Part shown: positions 25,945-35,295 of the stretch, piece after piece
How the letters are laid out: each line of letters starts with the position of its first letter
Position numbering within the stretch: the first letter of the stretch is position 1
Position numbers and translations under genes: made by a program
NCBI GenBank assembly: GCA_949288175.1
Contig: CASEIV010000002.1
Span: forward strand, 62,001 to 126,000
Length of the DNA: 64,000 nucleotides
DNA from: an uncultured Eubacteriales bacterium
GTDB lineage: Bacteria > Bacillota > Clostridia > TANB77 > CAG-508
Direction of reading: 5' to 3'
Notes under the pieces: generated by a model
Database searches by the model: none
What the model saw: only the letters and a program-made list of their open reading frames with translations
Told to the model about the DNA's origin: nothing

Positions 25945-27150
25945 ATGGAATTAAGTATAATAGAGCCAATAGATGCAAAAGATTTAAAAGCAAAATTAAA
26001 AAAAATATCAGAAGGTTTAAAAGAAAAATTAAAAAAAATGTCAGAAGAAACGCAAACAGTAGAAGAAAAGCAAACAATAGAAGATTTTGATATTGTGGTG
26101 GAAAATAATATTTTAACATTAGATGGAAAATGGTTGTTAAAGAGACAAGATGATAAACATTTAAGTAATATTCAACAGTACATAGGCAATTTGGATGATG
26201 CAGAGAAGATGAAAGGATTTAGAATAGAAGAAAGCAATGTTGTAAAAGAGCATACAGGAAAAGAAAACGCAGGGAAAAGTGCATTTCTATATGCTAGATT
26301 AGAAACTGTAAAAGGAGAAAGACCAAGAATAATTCTATCTTATATCGATGTATTACAAGATGTACAACAAGAAGATATCGAACAATGGCAAAAAGATGGA
26401 TGGGAATTGCATGATTTAGATAAAATCAATAGAGAACAATTAGCGCAAAGTACAAATTACACATATGGAGTCATGCAACGAGAAAATGATAAAATGAACA
26501 GCTTATTAAATAAAGCTAGATTAAATCAAAAGCATTTTAAAAAATATTTCTTTTATGGATTAGAAAATAGAGGACCTATTTTGGAAGGAATCATTCATGG
26601 TGTATGTAGAGATTTAAATGGTAGATACCTTAGAATTAAGGAAGATGAGCAATTTCCTTCCAGAGAAGAAAAAATAGAAGCATTACGAAAACGTGCTATA
26701 GAAGTATATCAGCAGTTTTACAGATTCGTAAATGTTATTGAAGAAGATGATAGAAGATTTGATTTTCGATTATCACTTAGTGAAAAGCAAACTATAAAAA
26801 ATATGGTTAACAACAAAATTAATGATATGTTAAAAAAGAATATGTTATTAATTTTTAAAAGAGGAATTTTTGTTAAAGATAAACTAAAGGAAGATTCAGA
26901 GGAAGAAAAAAGAAGAACATATAATGCTAAAGAACATATATGGACAGATGAAATGTATGAAGTATTGAAACAACTTGAAACTATGAAAAAAATAGACTTG
27001 AGAGAATATTATCGTAATTGGTTAGAAGCTAAATTTAGCAGATTAGAAGTAAACAAAGGATATACCGGAGAAAAATTAAATGAATTAAAAAAACCATTTA
27101 AAAAATATCTAGAAAGAAACGGAAGGATAGGAGAAGAAATACAATCATAA
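25945..27150 (+). CDS. Unrecognised 401-aa protein
   Basis: I do not recognise this gene. The N-terminus has an internal near-repeat (AKLKKISEGLKEKLKKMSEE) likely to be a coiled coil. No signal peptide or membrane span is seen. Residues ~95-115 (KENAGKSAFLYAR) and ~165-200 are the least charged parts. The C-terminal half is strongly charged and helical. Its ATG follows AGAGGTAGTTA. The 174-base gap before it could encode a 31-residue fragment ending ENKRGS but shows no start. A clean terminator follows. Confidence 0.75.
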   Translation: MELSIIEPIDAKDLKAKLKKISEGLKEKLKKMSEETQTVEEKQTIEDFDIVVENNILTLDGKWLLKRQDDKHLSNIQQYIGNLDDAEKMKGFRIEESNVVKEHTGKENAGKSAFLYARLETVKGERPRIILSYIDVLQDVQQEDIEQWQKDGWELHDLDKINREQLAQSTNYTYGVMQRENDKMNSLLNKARLNQKHFKKYFFYGLENRGPILEGIIHGVCRDLNGRYLRIKEDEQFPSREEKIEALRKRAIEVYQQFYRFVNVIEEDDRRFDFRLSLSEKQTIKNMVNNKINDMLKKNMLLIFKRGIFVKDKLKEDSEEEKRRTYNAKEHIWTDEMYEVLKQLETMKKIDLREYYRNWLEAKFSRLEVNKGYTGEKLNELKKPFKKYLERNGRIGEEIQS

Positions 27151-27159
27151 AAATAGACA

Positions 27160-27205
27160 AAAGTTAAAGCAAATCAAAACTAAATCATTGCTTTAACTTT
27201 TTTAT
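27160..27205 (+). terminator. Terminator after the 401-aa gene
   Basis: Arms AAAGTTAAAGCAA and TTGCTTTAACTTT are perfect complements, followed by TTTATT. Confidence 0.85.
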
Positions 27206-27222
27206 TGTTAAAGACAACAAAG

Positions 27223-27285
27223 TTCGGGAGACTAGGGGTGCAATTTATGATTGCTATATCCGGTCAGGTTATTTCTTTATACAAA
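27223..27285 (+). promoter_or_regulatory. Stem-loop in the leader of the isp genes
   Basis: GACTAGGGGTGCAAT, a TTATG loop and ATTGCTATATCCGGTC form a long imperfect hairpin that is GC-richer than its surroundings, followed by TTATTTCTTT. It could be a second terminator or a leader element for ispF, which starts 77 bases on. An extended -10 TATGATAAAAT lies at 27317-27327. Confidence 0.45.
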
Positions 27286-27361
27286 AAAAGTGAATTAGAT
27301 TGTATAAAGTTATAGGGTATGATAAAATGAAAAGGATCAAAAATGAGAAGGGGGGAAATCA

Positions 27362-27826
27362 ATGAAAGTAGCCATTGGACAAGATAGTCATAGAATTGAT
27401 TATACAAATACAGATAAAAAATTGATATTAGGAGGCGTAGAATTTAAAGAAGATTTTTCAATTGTAGCTAATAGTGATGGAGATGTTGTTTTACATGCTA
27501 TTACAAATGCTGTTTCAGGAATCACATGTAAAAATATAATTGGAAAAGTTTCTGATGATATGTGTAAAAAAGGTATCACCAATAGTGAAGAATATCTAAA
27601 AGAGGCTCTAAAATATTTAGATAATCAAATTGTACATTTATCTATTTCTATAGAATGTAAAACACCAAAAATAAGTCCTAAAGTAGAAGAAATGAGAAAA
27701 AATATAGCAAGAATATTAAAAATTAATGAAAATTGTATTGGGATAACAGCTACTTCAGGAGAAGCACTAACAGAGTTCGGAAAAGGTAACGGAATTAGTG
27801 TTTTTACTTGCCTTACAGTAGAGTAA
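27362..27826 (+). CDS. ispF: 2-C-methyl-D-erythritol 2,4-cyclodiphosphate synthase, divergent
   Basis: The 154-aa protein catalyses the fifth MEP-pathway step. It keeps IGQDSHR (metal Asp8/His10), SDGDVVLHAITNA with the third metal His, and the C-terminal GITATSGEALTEFGKGNGIS. It differs from the consensus where AHSDGD becomes ANSDGD and where the GDIGxxFPDTDP loop is replaced by GKVSDDMCKKGI. These changes are near the active site, so it is a divergent member. It heads a tight ispF-ispE-ispD run with GGGGGGA as ribosome site. Confidence 0.86.
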   Translation: MKVAIGQDSHRIDYTNTDKKLILGGVEFKEDFSIVANSDGDVVLHAITNAVSGITCKNIIGKVSDDMCKKGITNSEEYLKEALKYLDNQIVHLSISIECKTPKISPKVEEMRKNIARILKINENCIGITATSGEALTEFGKGNGISVFTCLTVE

Positions 27827-27844
27827 AATAAGTAGGAGAAATCT

Positions 27845-28717
27845 ATGGAAGAAATATATATAAAAGCGAGAGCAAAAGTAAATTTAAATTTAGAAATATT
27901 AGGAAAAAGAGAAGACAATTATCATAATTTGGAATCTGTATTTCAAAAGGTAAATCTATATGATGAAATTTATATAAAGAAAACACAGAGAGATGATTTC
28001 AAATTAAACATTAATGTGAAGGAATTAGATACAAAAGAAAATATCATTTATAAAGCCTATGTAAAATTAAAAGAACAATATAAGGTAATCAACGGGATTG
28101 AAGTAACTGTTAATAAAAAAATTCCTATGCAAGCAGGAATGGCTGGAGGAAGCACAGACTGTGCTGCATTTATCATAGCCATGAATAAACTATTTGATCT
28201 AAAGTTAACAAAGAAAGAGATAGAGTCTTTAGGAAAAAGTTTAGGTGCAGATGTTGTTCCTTGTTTTTATAACAAACCAGTAAAAGCAGAAGGCATAGGA
28301 GAAATTATTACAAATATCGATACGCATTTTAAATATTATATGGTAATTATTAAACCTGAAATAGCTTGCAATACAAAAGAAATGTATCAAAAAATAGATG
28401 CAAAAAAAGATTTAAAACAATTACATACAACAGAAAATATCATAAAAGCATTAGAAAATAACGATGTGCAATTATTGGCAAATAATTTATATAATGTATT
28501 TGAAGAAGTTATACAAGAAAAAGAAATGATGCAACATATAAAAAAAGAACTTATGAAAAAAGGAGCATTACAGGCATTAATGACAGGTTCGGGTTCTTGT
28601 ATTTATGGAATATTTGAAGATAAACAATCAGCAAAAAATGCCTATTTAGCACTAAAAGATAGATACCAGACATATATTTGTACATCATATAATGTAAAAA
28701 AGGGGGAAATGTTTTGA
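27845..28717 (+). CDS. ispE: 4-diphosphocytidyl-2-C-methyl-D-erythritol kinase
   Basis: The 290-aa GHMP kinase has RAKVNLNLEILGKREDNYHN at the N-terminus and the ATP loop PMQAGMAGGSTDCAA near residue 100. The C-terminal MTGSGSCIYGIF is GHMP motif 3. It phosphorylates CDP-ME at the 2-hydroxyl. It lies 18 bases after ispF, and its stop overlaps the TTG start of ispD, which indicates coupling. Confidence 0.94.
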   Translation: MEEIYIKARAKVNLNLEILGKREDNYHNLESVFQKVNLYDEIYIKKTQRDDFKLNINVKELDTKENIIYKAYVKLKEQYKVINGIEVTVNKKIPMQAGMAGGSTDCAAFIIAMNKLFDLKLTKKEIESLGKSLGADVVPCFYNKPVKAEGIGEIITNIDTHFKYYMVIIKPEIACNTKEMYQKIDAKKDLKQLHTTENIIKALENNDVQLLANNLYNVFEEVIQEKEMMQHIKKELMKKGALQALMTGSGSCIYGIFEDKQSAKNAYLALKDRYQTYICTSYNVKKGEMF

Positions 28718-29391
28718 TAGAAGGAAAAACAGTAACAGCCATTATCTTAGTCGCAGGAAATAGTACAAGATATGGACAAAATAGAAATAAAAATTTTGAA
28801 GATGTCAATGGAAAATCAGTGTTATTCTATAGCTTAAACGCATTTGATACCAATACATATGTCGATAACATTGTGGTAGCAGTAAAACAAGATGAAATAG
28901 AAACTGTAAAAGAAATCATACAAAAAGAAAAATTCCAAAAGCCAATTCATATTGTAGTAGGCGGAAATTCTAGAAAAGAATCTGTTTATAACTGTTTAAA
29001 AGAAACAAATGCAGATATTGTGATTATTCATGATGGTGCAAGACCTGCTATAAAACCTAGCTATATTGATAAATGTATAGAAAGTATGAAAGAATTTAAA
29101 GGAGTAACAGTTGGTGTAAAATCAAAAGATACCATTAAAATTACAGATGAAAATCAAGTGGTTGTCAATACAACTAAAAGAGCGAATACATGGATTATTC
29201 AAACACCACAGTGTTTTGATAGAAACATATTATTCAATATGCATGAAAAATATAAAAATGATGATGTAACAGATGATTGTATGTTATTGGAAAAAGAAGG
29301 GTATCCAATAAAAATCATTGAAGGAGACTACACTAATATAAAAATTACAACTTATGAGGATATCAATATTATAAAACAATTTGTAAACTAG
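28714..29391 (+). CDS. ispD: 2-C-methyl-D-erythritol 4-phosphate cytidylyltransferase
   Basis: The 225-aa protein has the nucleotidyltransferase loop ILVAGNSTRYGQNRNKNF, VVGGNSRKESVYNCL, IIHDGARPAI and a C-terminal NIKITTYEDINI. It makes CDP-ME from MEP and CTP. TTG 28714 overlaps the ispE stop by two bases and has AGGGGGAA eight bases upstream, so I prefer it to any later ATG. The P-loop has GNSTRYG in place of the usual GxGxRMG. Confidence 0.92.
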   Translation: MIEGKTVTAIILVAGNSTRYGQNRNKNFEDVNGKSVLFYSLNAFDTNTYVDNIVVAVKQDEIETVKEIIQKEKFQKPIHIVVGGNSRKESVYNCLKETNADIVIIHDGARPAIKPSYIDKCIESMKEFKGVTVGVKSKDTIKITDENQVVVNTTKRANTWIIQTPQCFDRNILFNMHEKYKNDDVTDDCMLLEKEGYPIKIIEGDYTNIKITTYEDINIIKQFVN

Positions 29392-29473
29392 AAAAACATA
29401 TGCAGAATATATTTTTAAAGAGATATATGGTTAATAAAAAAAACAAAAAATTATGTAAATTATACAAAATGGT

Positions 29474-29502
29474 TTGACCAAAGCACTTTTATGCTATATA
29501 AT
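29474..29502 (+). promoter_or_regulatory. purH promoter
   Basis: TTGACC at 29474-29479 and TATAAT at 29497-29502 are separated by exactly 17 bases. The purH ATG is 67 bases downstream behind AAGGAGG. No PurR-like palindrome or purine riboswitch was recognised in the leader. Confidence 0.8.
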
Positions 29503-29568
29503 AGTAGTGCAGTGTAAATATTTAAGCCAAAATATAGAATATAAATTATAGAATTTAAGGAGGTAATT

Positions 29569-31116
29569 ATGAAAGCATTAATTAGCGTTTCAGACAAAAG
29601 CGGAATAGTAGAATTTGCAAAAGAACTAGAAAAATTAGGAATCGAGATTATATCAACAGGAGGAACATACAAAAAGTTAAAAGAAAATGATGTAAAAGTA
29701 ACAGAAATTTCTGATTATACAGGATTTCCAGAATGTTTAGATGGAAGAGTAAAAACACTTCATCCAAAAGTACATGCAGGAATATTAGCCATGAGAAGTA
29801 ATCCAAATCATATGAAACAATTGGAAGAATTAAATGTAGATACAATTGATTTTGTAGTTGTTAACTTATACCCATTTAAACAAACCATATTAAAAGAAGG
29901 TGTAAAAAGAGAAGAAGCAATTGAAAATATTGACATTGGTGGACCTACTATGCTTAGAAGCGCTGCTAAAAATTACCAAGATGTTACAGTCATAACAGAT
30001 CCAAATGATTATGAAAAAGTATTAACAGAATTAAAAGAAAACGGACAAGTATCATTAGATACAAAATTCTATTTAATGAATAAAGTATTTGAACATACAG
30101 CAAGTTATGATGCAATGATATGTAAATACTTAAAAGAAGAAAGAAAAGACAATTCATTACCACAAGAATTAACCCTAACATATGAAAAAGTAGAAGAAAT
30201 GCGTTATGGAGAAAACCCACATCAAATTGGTGCATTATATAAAGAAATTGGAAAATGTGAAGGTTCTCTAACCATTGCAAAACAATTAAATGGAAAACAA
30301 TTATCATTTAATAATATTAATGATACAAATGGTGCTTTAGAATTATTAAAAGAATTTGATGAACCAACTGTTGTTGCATGTAAACATGGAAATCCATGTG
30401 GAGTAGGAAGTAGTAGTGATATTTATGAAGCATGGAAAAAAGCTTTTGAAGCTGACAAAACTTCAATCTTCGGAGGAATTGTTGTAGCAAATAGAGAAAT
30501 TACAAAAGCAATTGCACAAGAAATGAAAGAAATCTTCTTAGAAGTAATTGTTGCTCCATCATATGAACCAGAAGCTTTAGAAATATTACAAACAAAGAAA
30601 AATGTAAGAGTACTAGAATTACCATCTATTACAGTAAAACAACCAGAAAATGCTTTAGATATTAAGAAAATCAATGGTGGAATTATTGTACAATCAATCG
30701 ATTCAAAATTATTAGATGATTACAAAGTGGTAACAGACAGAAAACCAACAGACAAAGAATTAGAAGATATGTTATTTACATGGAAAATTGTAAAATATGT
30801 AAAATCAAATGGAATCGCACTTGGAAAAGATAAACAATCAATCGGAATTGGACCTGGACAAGTGAATAGAATTTGGGCTACTGAGCAATCAGTAGAACAT
30901 GCAGAAGAATTAATTGGAGAAGGTGTAACAAAAGGAGCTGTTCTTGCATCAGATGCATTTTTCCCATTCTCAGATTGTGTAGAAGCTGCACATAAAGCTG
31001 GAATTACAGCAATTATTCAACCAGGTGGATCTATAAGAGATCAAGATTCAATTGATAAATGTAACGAATATGGAATTACAATGATTTTTACAGGAATGAG
31101 ACATTTTAGACATTAA
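29569..31116 (+). CDS. purH: Bifunctional AICAR formyltransferase / IMP cyclohydrolase
   Basis: The 515-aa protein performs the last two steps of IMP synthesis. The N-terminal cyclohydrolase (MGS-like) domain has SVSDKSGIVEFAKEL, STGGTYKKL and GRVKTLHPKVHAGIL. The C-terminal transformylase has RYGENPHQ, ACKHGNPCGVG, and SDAFFPFSDCVE with IQPGGSIRDQ. Length is normal. It has its own promoter and is separate from the other pur genes in the window. Confidence 0.97.
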   Translation: MKALISVSDKSGIVEFAKELEKLGIEIISTGGTYKKLKENDVKVTEISDYTGFPECLDGRVKTLHPKVHAGILAMRSNPNHMKQLEELNVDTIDFVVVNLYPFKQTILKEGVKREEAIENIDIGGPTMLRSAAKNYQDVTVITDPNDYEKVLTELKENGQVSLDTKFYLMNKVFEHTASYDAMICKYLKEERKDNSLPQELTLTYEKVEEMRYGENPHQIGALYKEIGKCEGSLTIAKQLNGKQLSFNNINDTNGALELLKEFDEPTVVACKHGNPCGVGSSSDIYEAWKKAFEADKTSIFGGIVVANREITKAIAQEMKEIFLEVIVAPSYEPEALEILQTKKNVRVLELPSITVKQPENALDIKKINGGIIVQSIDSKLLDDYKVVTDRKPTDKELEDMLFTWKIVKYVKSNGIALGKDKQSIGIGPGQVNRIWATEQSVEHAEELIGEGVTKGAVLASDAFFPFSDCVEAAHKAGITAIIQPGGSIRDQDSIDKCNEYGITMIFTGMRHFRH

Positions 31117-31237
31117 TATCATGAATATAAACTTATCAACAGATATGAAAAATTATCTGCTGATATTTTTTATTAACAGATACATGATATATGATTGCTA
31201 TTTCTCATAATAAATGATAAAATATTAAAGATAGTAT

Positions 31238-31591
31238 ATTTAGAAGAAAATATACCAGCACGGATATATTGCTGTGTATCAAGGAAATGATTTTTGTGAA
31301 ATAGAAGGCTTTCCGAATAAAATAGAAAACATGCCAGAAAATGTTGTATACATTTGGGAAGTGGTTACTAGAAAAGAATTTATGGGAAGAGGAATTGCTA
31401 AAAAGTTATTAGTGTATGTATTAGATAAATTTAAGGACTATACAATATATAGTTGTATTGATGTAAACAACATACCATCTATTCGTTTACATGAAAAGTA
31501 TGATTTTAAAGAATTGTATAGATTTGAAGAAAAAGAAGATAACAAAATAAAACAACAAATTATGTTTGTAAAAAATAATGATGAAAGATAA
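31238..31591 (+). pseudogene. GNAT acetyltransferase lacking its N-terminus
   Basis: An open frame from about 31238 reads QHGYIAVYQGNDFCEIEGF, then YIWEVVTRKEFMGRGIAKKLL (CoA loop MGRGIA) and IRLHEKYDFKE. This is a GNAT domain starting mid-fold. The only start in frame is GTG 31274, without a ribosome site. A 5' deletion is likely. Confidence 0.65.
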
Positions 31592-31676
31592 ATAGTTGAT
31601 GATTTTTTAAAAATTATAAAATAATATTTTAACATATAAAAAATTCTAAAGTAAGAAATATATTTTAAAAATATCA

Positions 31677-31731
31677 AAGTTATTTCGAAAATCCGAAATA
31701 ACTTGACAATCTTAATCCAAGATAGTATAAT
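31677..31731 (+). promoter_or_regulatory. Consensus promoter with overlapping palindromic operator
   Basis: TTGACA at 31703-31708 and TATAAT at 31726-31731 are 17 bases apart, a perfect sigma-A promoter. An 11-bp inverted repeat (AAGTTATTTCG at 31677-31687 and its complement at 31694-31704) overlaps the -35 box. This geometry fits repressor control of the downstream ATPase gene. Confidence 0.75.
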
Positions 31732-31748
31732 AAATATAGGTGATGAAG

Positions 31749-32939
31749 ATGTTAAAAAGAGAAATGTATTTATCAAGAATAAGAGGTTTCTATGATAGTG
31801 ATCTTATTAAAATTCTAGTAGGGATAAGAAGATGTGGAAAATCTGTCATATTGAATCAAATAATAGATGAAATAAAAGAGAAAGGTACAGATGATGAACA
31901 CATTATATATGTTAATTTTGAATTTATAGAATATGAAGAATTACAAGATTATAAAAAATTAAATAAATATATAAAAGAAAAAATAATAGATGAAAAGAAA
32001 TATTATGTATTCTTAGATGAAATTCAAAAAGTAGATAAGTTTGAAGATGTGGTAAACTCATTAAGAGCATCTATAAATAATATAAGTATATTTATTACTG
32101 GTTCAAATAGTAAGTTGCTATCAAATGAGTTATCAACGGTTCTATCTGGAAGATATGTTCTATTTAATATTTATCCATTAAGTTATAGGGAGTTCATAGC
32201 TTTAACAAATAAAAATGGTAAAAGTGAAGAAACTTTTTGGGATTTTGTTAAATGGGGAGGATTGCCTAACAGAACGCAATTTACAGATGAAGTTAATATA
32301 AAAGACTATCTTCATAGTGTATTTGATTCAATAATATTGAGAGATGTAGTGGAGAGACTAGGCTTAAAAGACACAATTTTATTTGATTTACTATTACAAT
32401 ATATTGTAGATACAACAGGACGTCAATTTTCAGCTGAAAATGTAATGAAATTTTTAAGGAGTGAGGGAAAATCTGTTTCAACAGAAACAATATATATATA
32501 TTTAGATGCATTATGTAAGGCATTAATGATAAGAAAAATATATAGATATGATATTCATGGAAAAGCAATGTTAAAAACTCTTAATAAATACTATATGACT
32601 GATTTAGGAATAGCACAAATAAAGAACAATAATTTTGAAATAAATAAAAGTTTTGCAATTGAAAATATTGTCTATAATGAACTATTGGAAAGAGGATATG
32701 ATGTATATATAGGTAAAACGAAGGATGGGGAAATAGATTTTATTGCAACAAAAACAAATGAAAAAATATATTTCCAAGTAGCATATTTATTGGCAGATGA
32801 TAAGGTAATACAAAGAGAATTTGGTGCTTTTAAAGATGTAAATGATAATTATCCTAAATATGTTCTTTCTCTTGATAAAGTTGATTTTTCAAAGAATGGA
32901 ATTATTCATAAAAATATAATAGATTGGTTACTAGAATAA
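31749..32939 (+). CDS. AAA_14 / DUF4143 family ATPase
   Basis: The 396-aa protein starts with Walker A ILVGIRRCGKSVIL near residue 25, then VFLDEIQKV (Walker B) and FITGSNSKLLS (sensor). The C-terminal domain has the DUF4143 nuclease-like fold with GEIDFIATK near residue 335. This family is widespread in mobile and host DNA of bacteria and archaea, and its role is unclear. ATG 31749 fits the AGGTGATG site best. A consensus promoter with an operator precedes it. Confidence 0.88.
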   Translation: MLKREMYLSRIRGFYDSDLIKILVGIRRCGKSVILNQIIDEIKEKGTDDEHIIYVNFEFIEYEELQDYKKLNKYIKEKIIDEKKYYVFLDEIQKVDKFEDVVNSLRASINNISIFITGSNSKLLSNELSTVLSGRYVLFNIYPLSYREFIALTNKNGKSEETFWDFVKWGGLPNRTQFTDEVNIKDYLHSVFDSIILRDVVERLGLKDTILFDLLLQYIVDTTGRQFSAENVMKFLRSEGKSVSTETIYIYLDALCKALMIRKIYRYDIHGKAMLKTLNKYYMTDLGIAQIKNNNFEINKSFAIENIVYNELLERGYDVYIGKTKDGEIDFIATKTNEKIYFQVAYLLADDKVIQREFGAFKDVNDNYPKYVLSLDKVDFSKNGIIHKNIIDWLLE

Positions 32940-32947
32940 TAAAAAGA

Positions 32948-32978
32948 AAATATCTGAAAAATTTCAGGTATTTTTTTG
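32948..32978 (+). terminator. Terminator after the DUF4143 ATPase
   Basis: AATATCTGAAA pairs with TTTCAGGTATT, followed by a T-run (TTTTTTT). Confidence 0.8.
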
Positions 32979-33045
32979 CGTGTATTGAGAAAAAAGAAGA
33001 TATATGATATAGTAAAGGCAATAAAATGAAACGGAGGAAAATCGT

Positions 33046-33492
33046 ATGGTAGTTATAGCAGGTTGTATTGTAAGAAAAGAAAACAAAATACTCATGGTTA
33101 AAGAAGCAAAAAAGAAATGCTATGGACAATGGAATTATCCAGTAGGACATATGGAAGAGGGAGAAAAAATAACAGATGCAGCAATAAGAGAAACATTTGA
33201 AGAAACAGGATGTAAAGTGAAATTAACAGGAGTATTGCCAATATGTTCATTTAATAAACCAGAAGGAACAAGGATATTAGTAAAATTTACAGCAGATGTC
33301 ATAGAGGAAAATATAACATTTGATACAGATGAAATCTTAGATGTGCAATGGATAGACATGGAGACAATAAAACATATGTCAAGAGAAGAATTAAGAAGTT
33401 ATGATATCAACATAGCGCATTTAAAAGATTTAGAAGAAAACAAAATATTTCCATTAGAAGTTTTTGATGACACGAAGTATTTAGGAAAATAA
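33046..33492 (+). CDS. NUDIX hydrolase
   Basis: The 148-aa protein has the perfect Nudix box GHMEEGEKITDAAIRETFEE followed by TG, near residue 37. It resembles MutT/ADP-ribose-type small hydrolases. GGAGGA before the ATG supports the start. It leads a compact run with the cupin, hydrolase and flavodoxin genes, all on the same strand with gaps of about 20 bases. Confidence 0.9.
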   Translation: MVVIAGCIVRKENKILMVKEAKKKCYGQWNYPVGHMEEGEKITDAAIRETFEETGCKVKLTGVLPICSFNKPEGTRILVKFTADVIEENITFDTDEILDVQWIDMETIKHMSREELRSYDINIAHLKDLEENKIFPLEVFDDTKYLGK

Positions 33493-33508
33493 AAAAGGAA
33501 AGGAGAAT

Positions 33509-33841
33509 ATGATGGTTTACAAGTATAAAAGTGCACCTAAAAGAAATGTAGGAGACAATATGATAATAGCAGATTTATTTGCAGAAAAAGAAAAAGCTAT
33601 GGATTTTGTAATAGGAGAATTAGATGGATTTCATGGTACATTTATAAATGAGAAAAATACAAAATATTATTATATATTGAATGGAAAAGCAACGGTTATT
33701 ATAAATGATGAAAAAGAGGAAGTAGAAGAAGGAGATTTTGTAGAAATTCCTATAAATGCAAAACATAGCATTGAAGGAAAAGTAAAGTTTGCAATCATGT
33801 GTACACCACCATTTGATATTCATAGTGAAAAAATTATTTAA
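33509..33841 (+). CDS. Cupin-domain protein
   Basis: The 110-aa protein is a single cupin barrel with YYYILNGKATVIINDEKEEVEEGDFVEIP (motif 1 has tyrosines where His is usual) and KHSIEG (motif 2 His). Metal ligands are therefore partly missing. It may bind a small ligand rather than catalyse. It follows the NUDIX gene by 16 bases with AGGAG before the ATG. Confidence 0.8.
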   Translation: MMVYKYKSAPKRNVGDNMIIADLFAEKEKAMDFVIGELDGFHGTFINEKNTKYYYILNGKATVIINDEKEEVEEGDFVEIPINAKHSIEGKVKFAIMCTPPFDIHSEKII

Positions 33842-33858
33842 AAGAGAGGAGAGCCTCT

Positions 33859-34725
33859 ATGAATCAAGAATTAATAAGACCATATTCAACAGATGGAATA
33901 CAATTACCAGGATTACTATATACACCAGATATACCAACCAATAAAATTGTTATTCATATTCATGGAATGAGTGGAAATTTTTATGAAGATGAATTCAATG
34001 ACAATTTAGCAAGAGTGTATACCAATAATGGCTATGCTTTTTTACCATTTAATAACAGAGGGATGAACTATATTACTGAAATGCATAAAGAAAATGAATT
34101 TATAATTAAAGGCAGTAGTTATGAACTTTTTGAGGACTGTGTATTAGATATAGAAGGAATTGTAAATTGGGTAAAAGAGAGAGGATATAATCATATTATA
34201 TTAGAAGGACATAGTTATGGTTGTAACAAAGCAGTCTATTATTATACGCAAAAACAAGATGAAAGTATCAAAATGATTGTATTATTAGCACCTTGTGATA
34301 TTCCAAAAGAAGTAGAAAATTATACAGGAAAAGATTATCAAAGCTGTATTGATAAGGCAAAAGAATGTATCAATAACGGAAAAGAAGAAGAATTAATTGA
34401 TTTTTGTGTGTTCGCTAATGATAAAATTAGTGCAAAAACCTTTTATACAGATTTATTATATAATCGTACATGTGATTTTTTTAGATATAGAGAAAGAGAA
34501 GGGAAAAGTCCGATTTTAAATCAAATAGAAATTCCTGTCTTTATTCCATTTGGAGATAAAGACGAATGTGTTTTAACACAACCAATAGAAGATGTTATAC
34601 ATTACTTACAAAACAATCTAAAGAATTGTGAAATTAAAGTCATTAAAGATGCAGACCATGCTTATACTGGAAAATATGATGAATTGGAAAAAGTAATAGA
34701 TACCTATCTAAAGGAGAATGCGTAA
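33859..34725 (+). CDS. Alpha/beta hydrolase
   Basis: The 288-aa protein has the oxyanion strand VIHIHGMSGN, the nucleophile elbow LEGHSYGCNK, the acid FGDKDE and the histidine DADHAYTG. The complete triad suggests an active esterase or similar enzyme. It begins 17 bases after the cupin gene with AGAGAGGAG upstream. Confidence 0.85.
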   Translation: MNQELIRPYSTDGIQLPGLLYTPDIPTNKIVIHIHGMSGNFYEDEFNDNLARVYTNNGYAFLPFNNRGMNYITEMHKENEFIIKGSSYELFEDCVLDIEGIVNWVKERGYNHIILEGHSYGCNKAVYYYTQKQDESIKMIVLLAPCDIPKEVENYTGKDYQSCIDKAKECINNGKEEELIDFCVFANDKISAKTFYTDLLYNRTCDFFRYREREGKSPILNQIEIPVFIPFGDKDECVLTQPIEDVIHYLQNNLKNCEIKVIKDADHAYTGKYDELEKVIDTYLKENA

Positions 34726-34743
34726 TAATAGGAAGTGATATAG

Positions 34744-35295
34744 ATGAAAACAATGATTATTAGTTCAAGTCCGAATAAAATAGGATTGACAAATTCCTGT
34801 GTAGATGTTTGTATAAAAACATTACAAGAATTAAATGTTGAAACAAAATGGATTGTGTTAAACCAATATAACATAAAAAAGTGTGAAGCCTGTGGGAAAA
34901 GAGGATGGGGAATCTGTTTAGAAGAGCATATCTGTAGAATAGATGATGATTTTAATAAGTTGCAAGAAGAAATGGGAGAATATGATAATTTTATTATTGT
35001 TTCACCTGTATATTTTTATGAAATGAGCGAATCAGCAAAGACATTTTTTGATAGATTAAAAAGATGTCAATCTTTCAACGAGAATTCAAAATTAAAAGGG
35101 AAAGAAATGTTATGTATTGCATGTGCCGGTGGAAGTGGAGATGGAACCGAAAATACATTACTTTCTATGAAAAATTTATCCAAGTTTTTACATACAGAAG
35201 TAGTAGACTATATTGGAGTAACCAAAAAGAATTTTCAAAATGAAAAAGAAAGAATTGTAGGAAGTACGAAGAATTTGCTGAAACGTAAAATATAA
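34744..35295 (+). CDS. Flavodoxin-fold NAD(P)H-dependent oxidoreductase
   Basis: The 183-aa protein has the FMN phosphate loop SSSPNKIGLTNS near residue 5 and VSPVYFYEMS. A cysteine cluster (CEACGKRGWGIC, then C at EEHIC) is typical of iron-sulfur flavoprotein-like reductases. It probably reduces a quinone-like or other small acceptor. It ends the four-gene run, with a terminator at 35378. Confidence 0.85.
   Translation: MKTMIISSSPNKIGLTNSCVDVCIKTLQELNVETKWIVLNQYNIKKCEACGKRGWGICLEEHICRIDDDFNKLQEEMGEYDNFIIVSPVYFYEMSESAKTFFDRLKRCQSFNENSKLKGKEMLCIACAGGSGDGTENTLLSMKNLSKFLHTEVVDYIGVTKKNFQNEKERIVGSTKNLLKRKI

Noticed and set aside
27255..27275. CCGGTCAGG near 27260 resembling the SRP RNA apical region
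   Set aside because: The conserved GGAAGGAAGCAGC part of SRP RNA does not follow, and the hairpin continues differently. It looks like a chance match.
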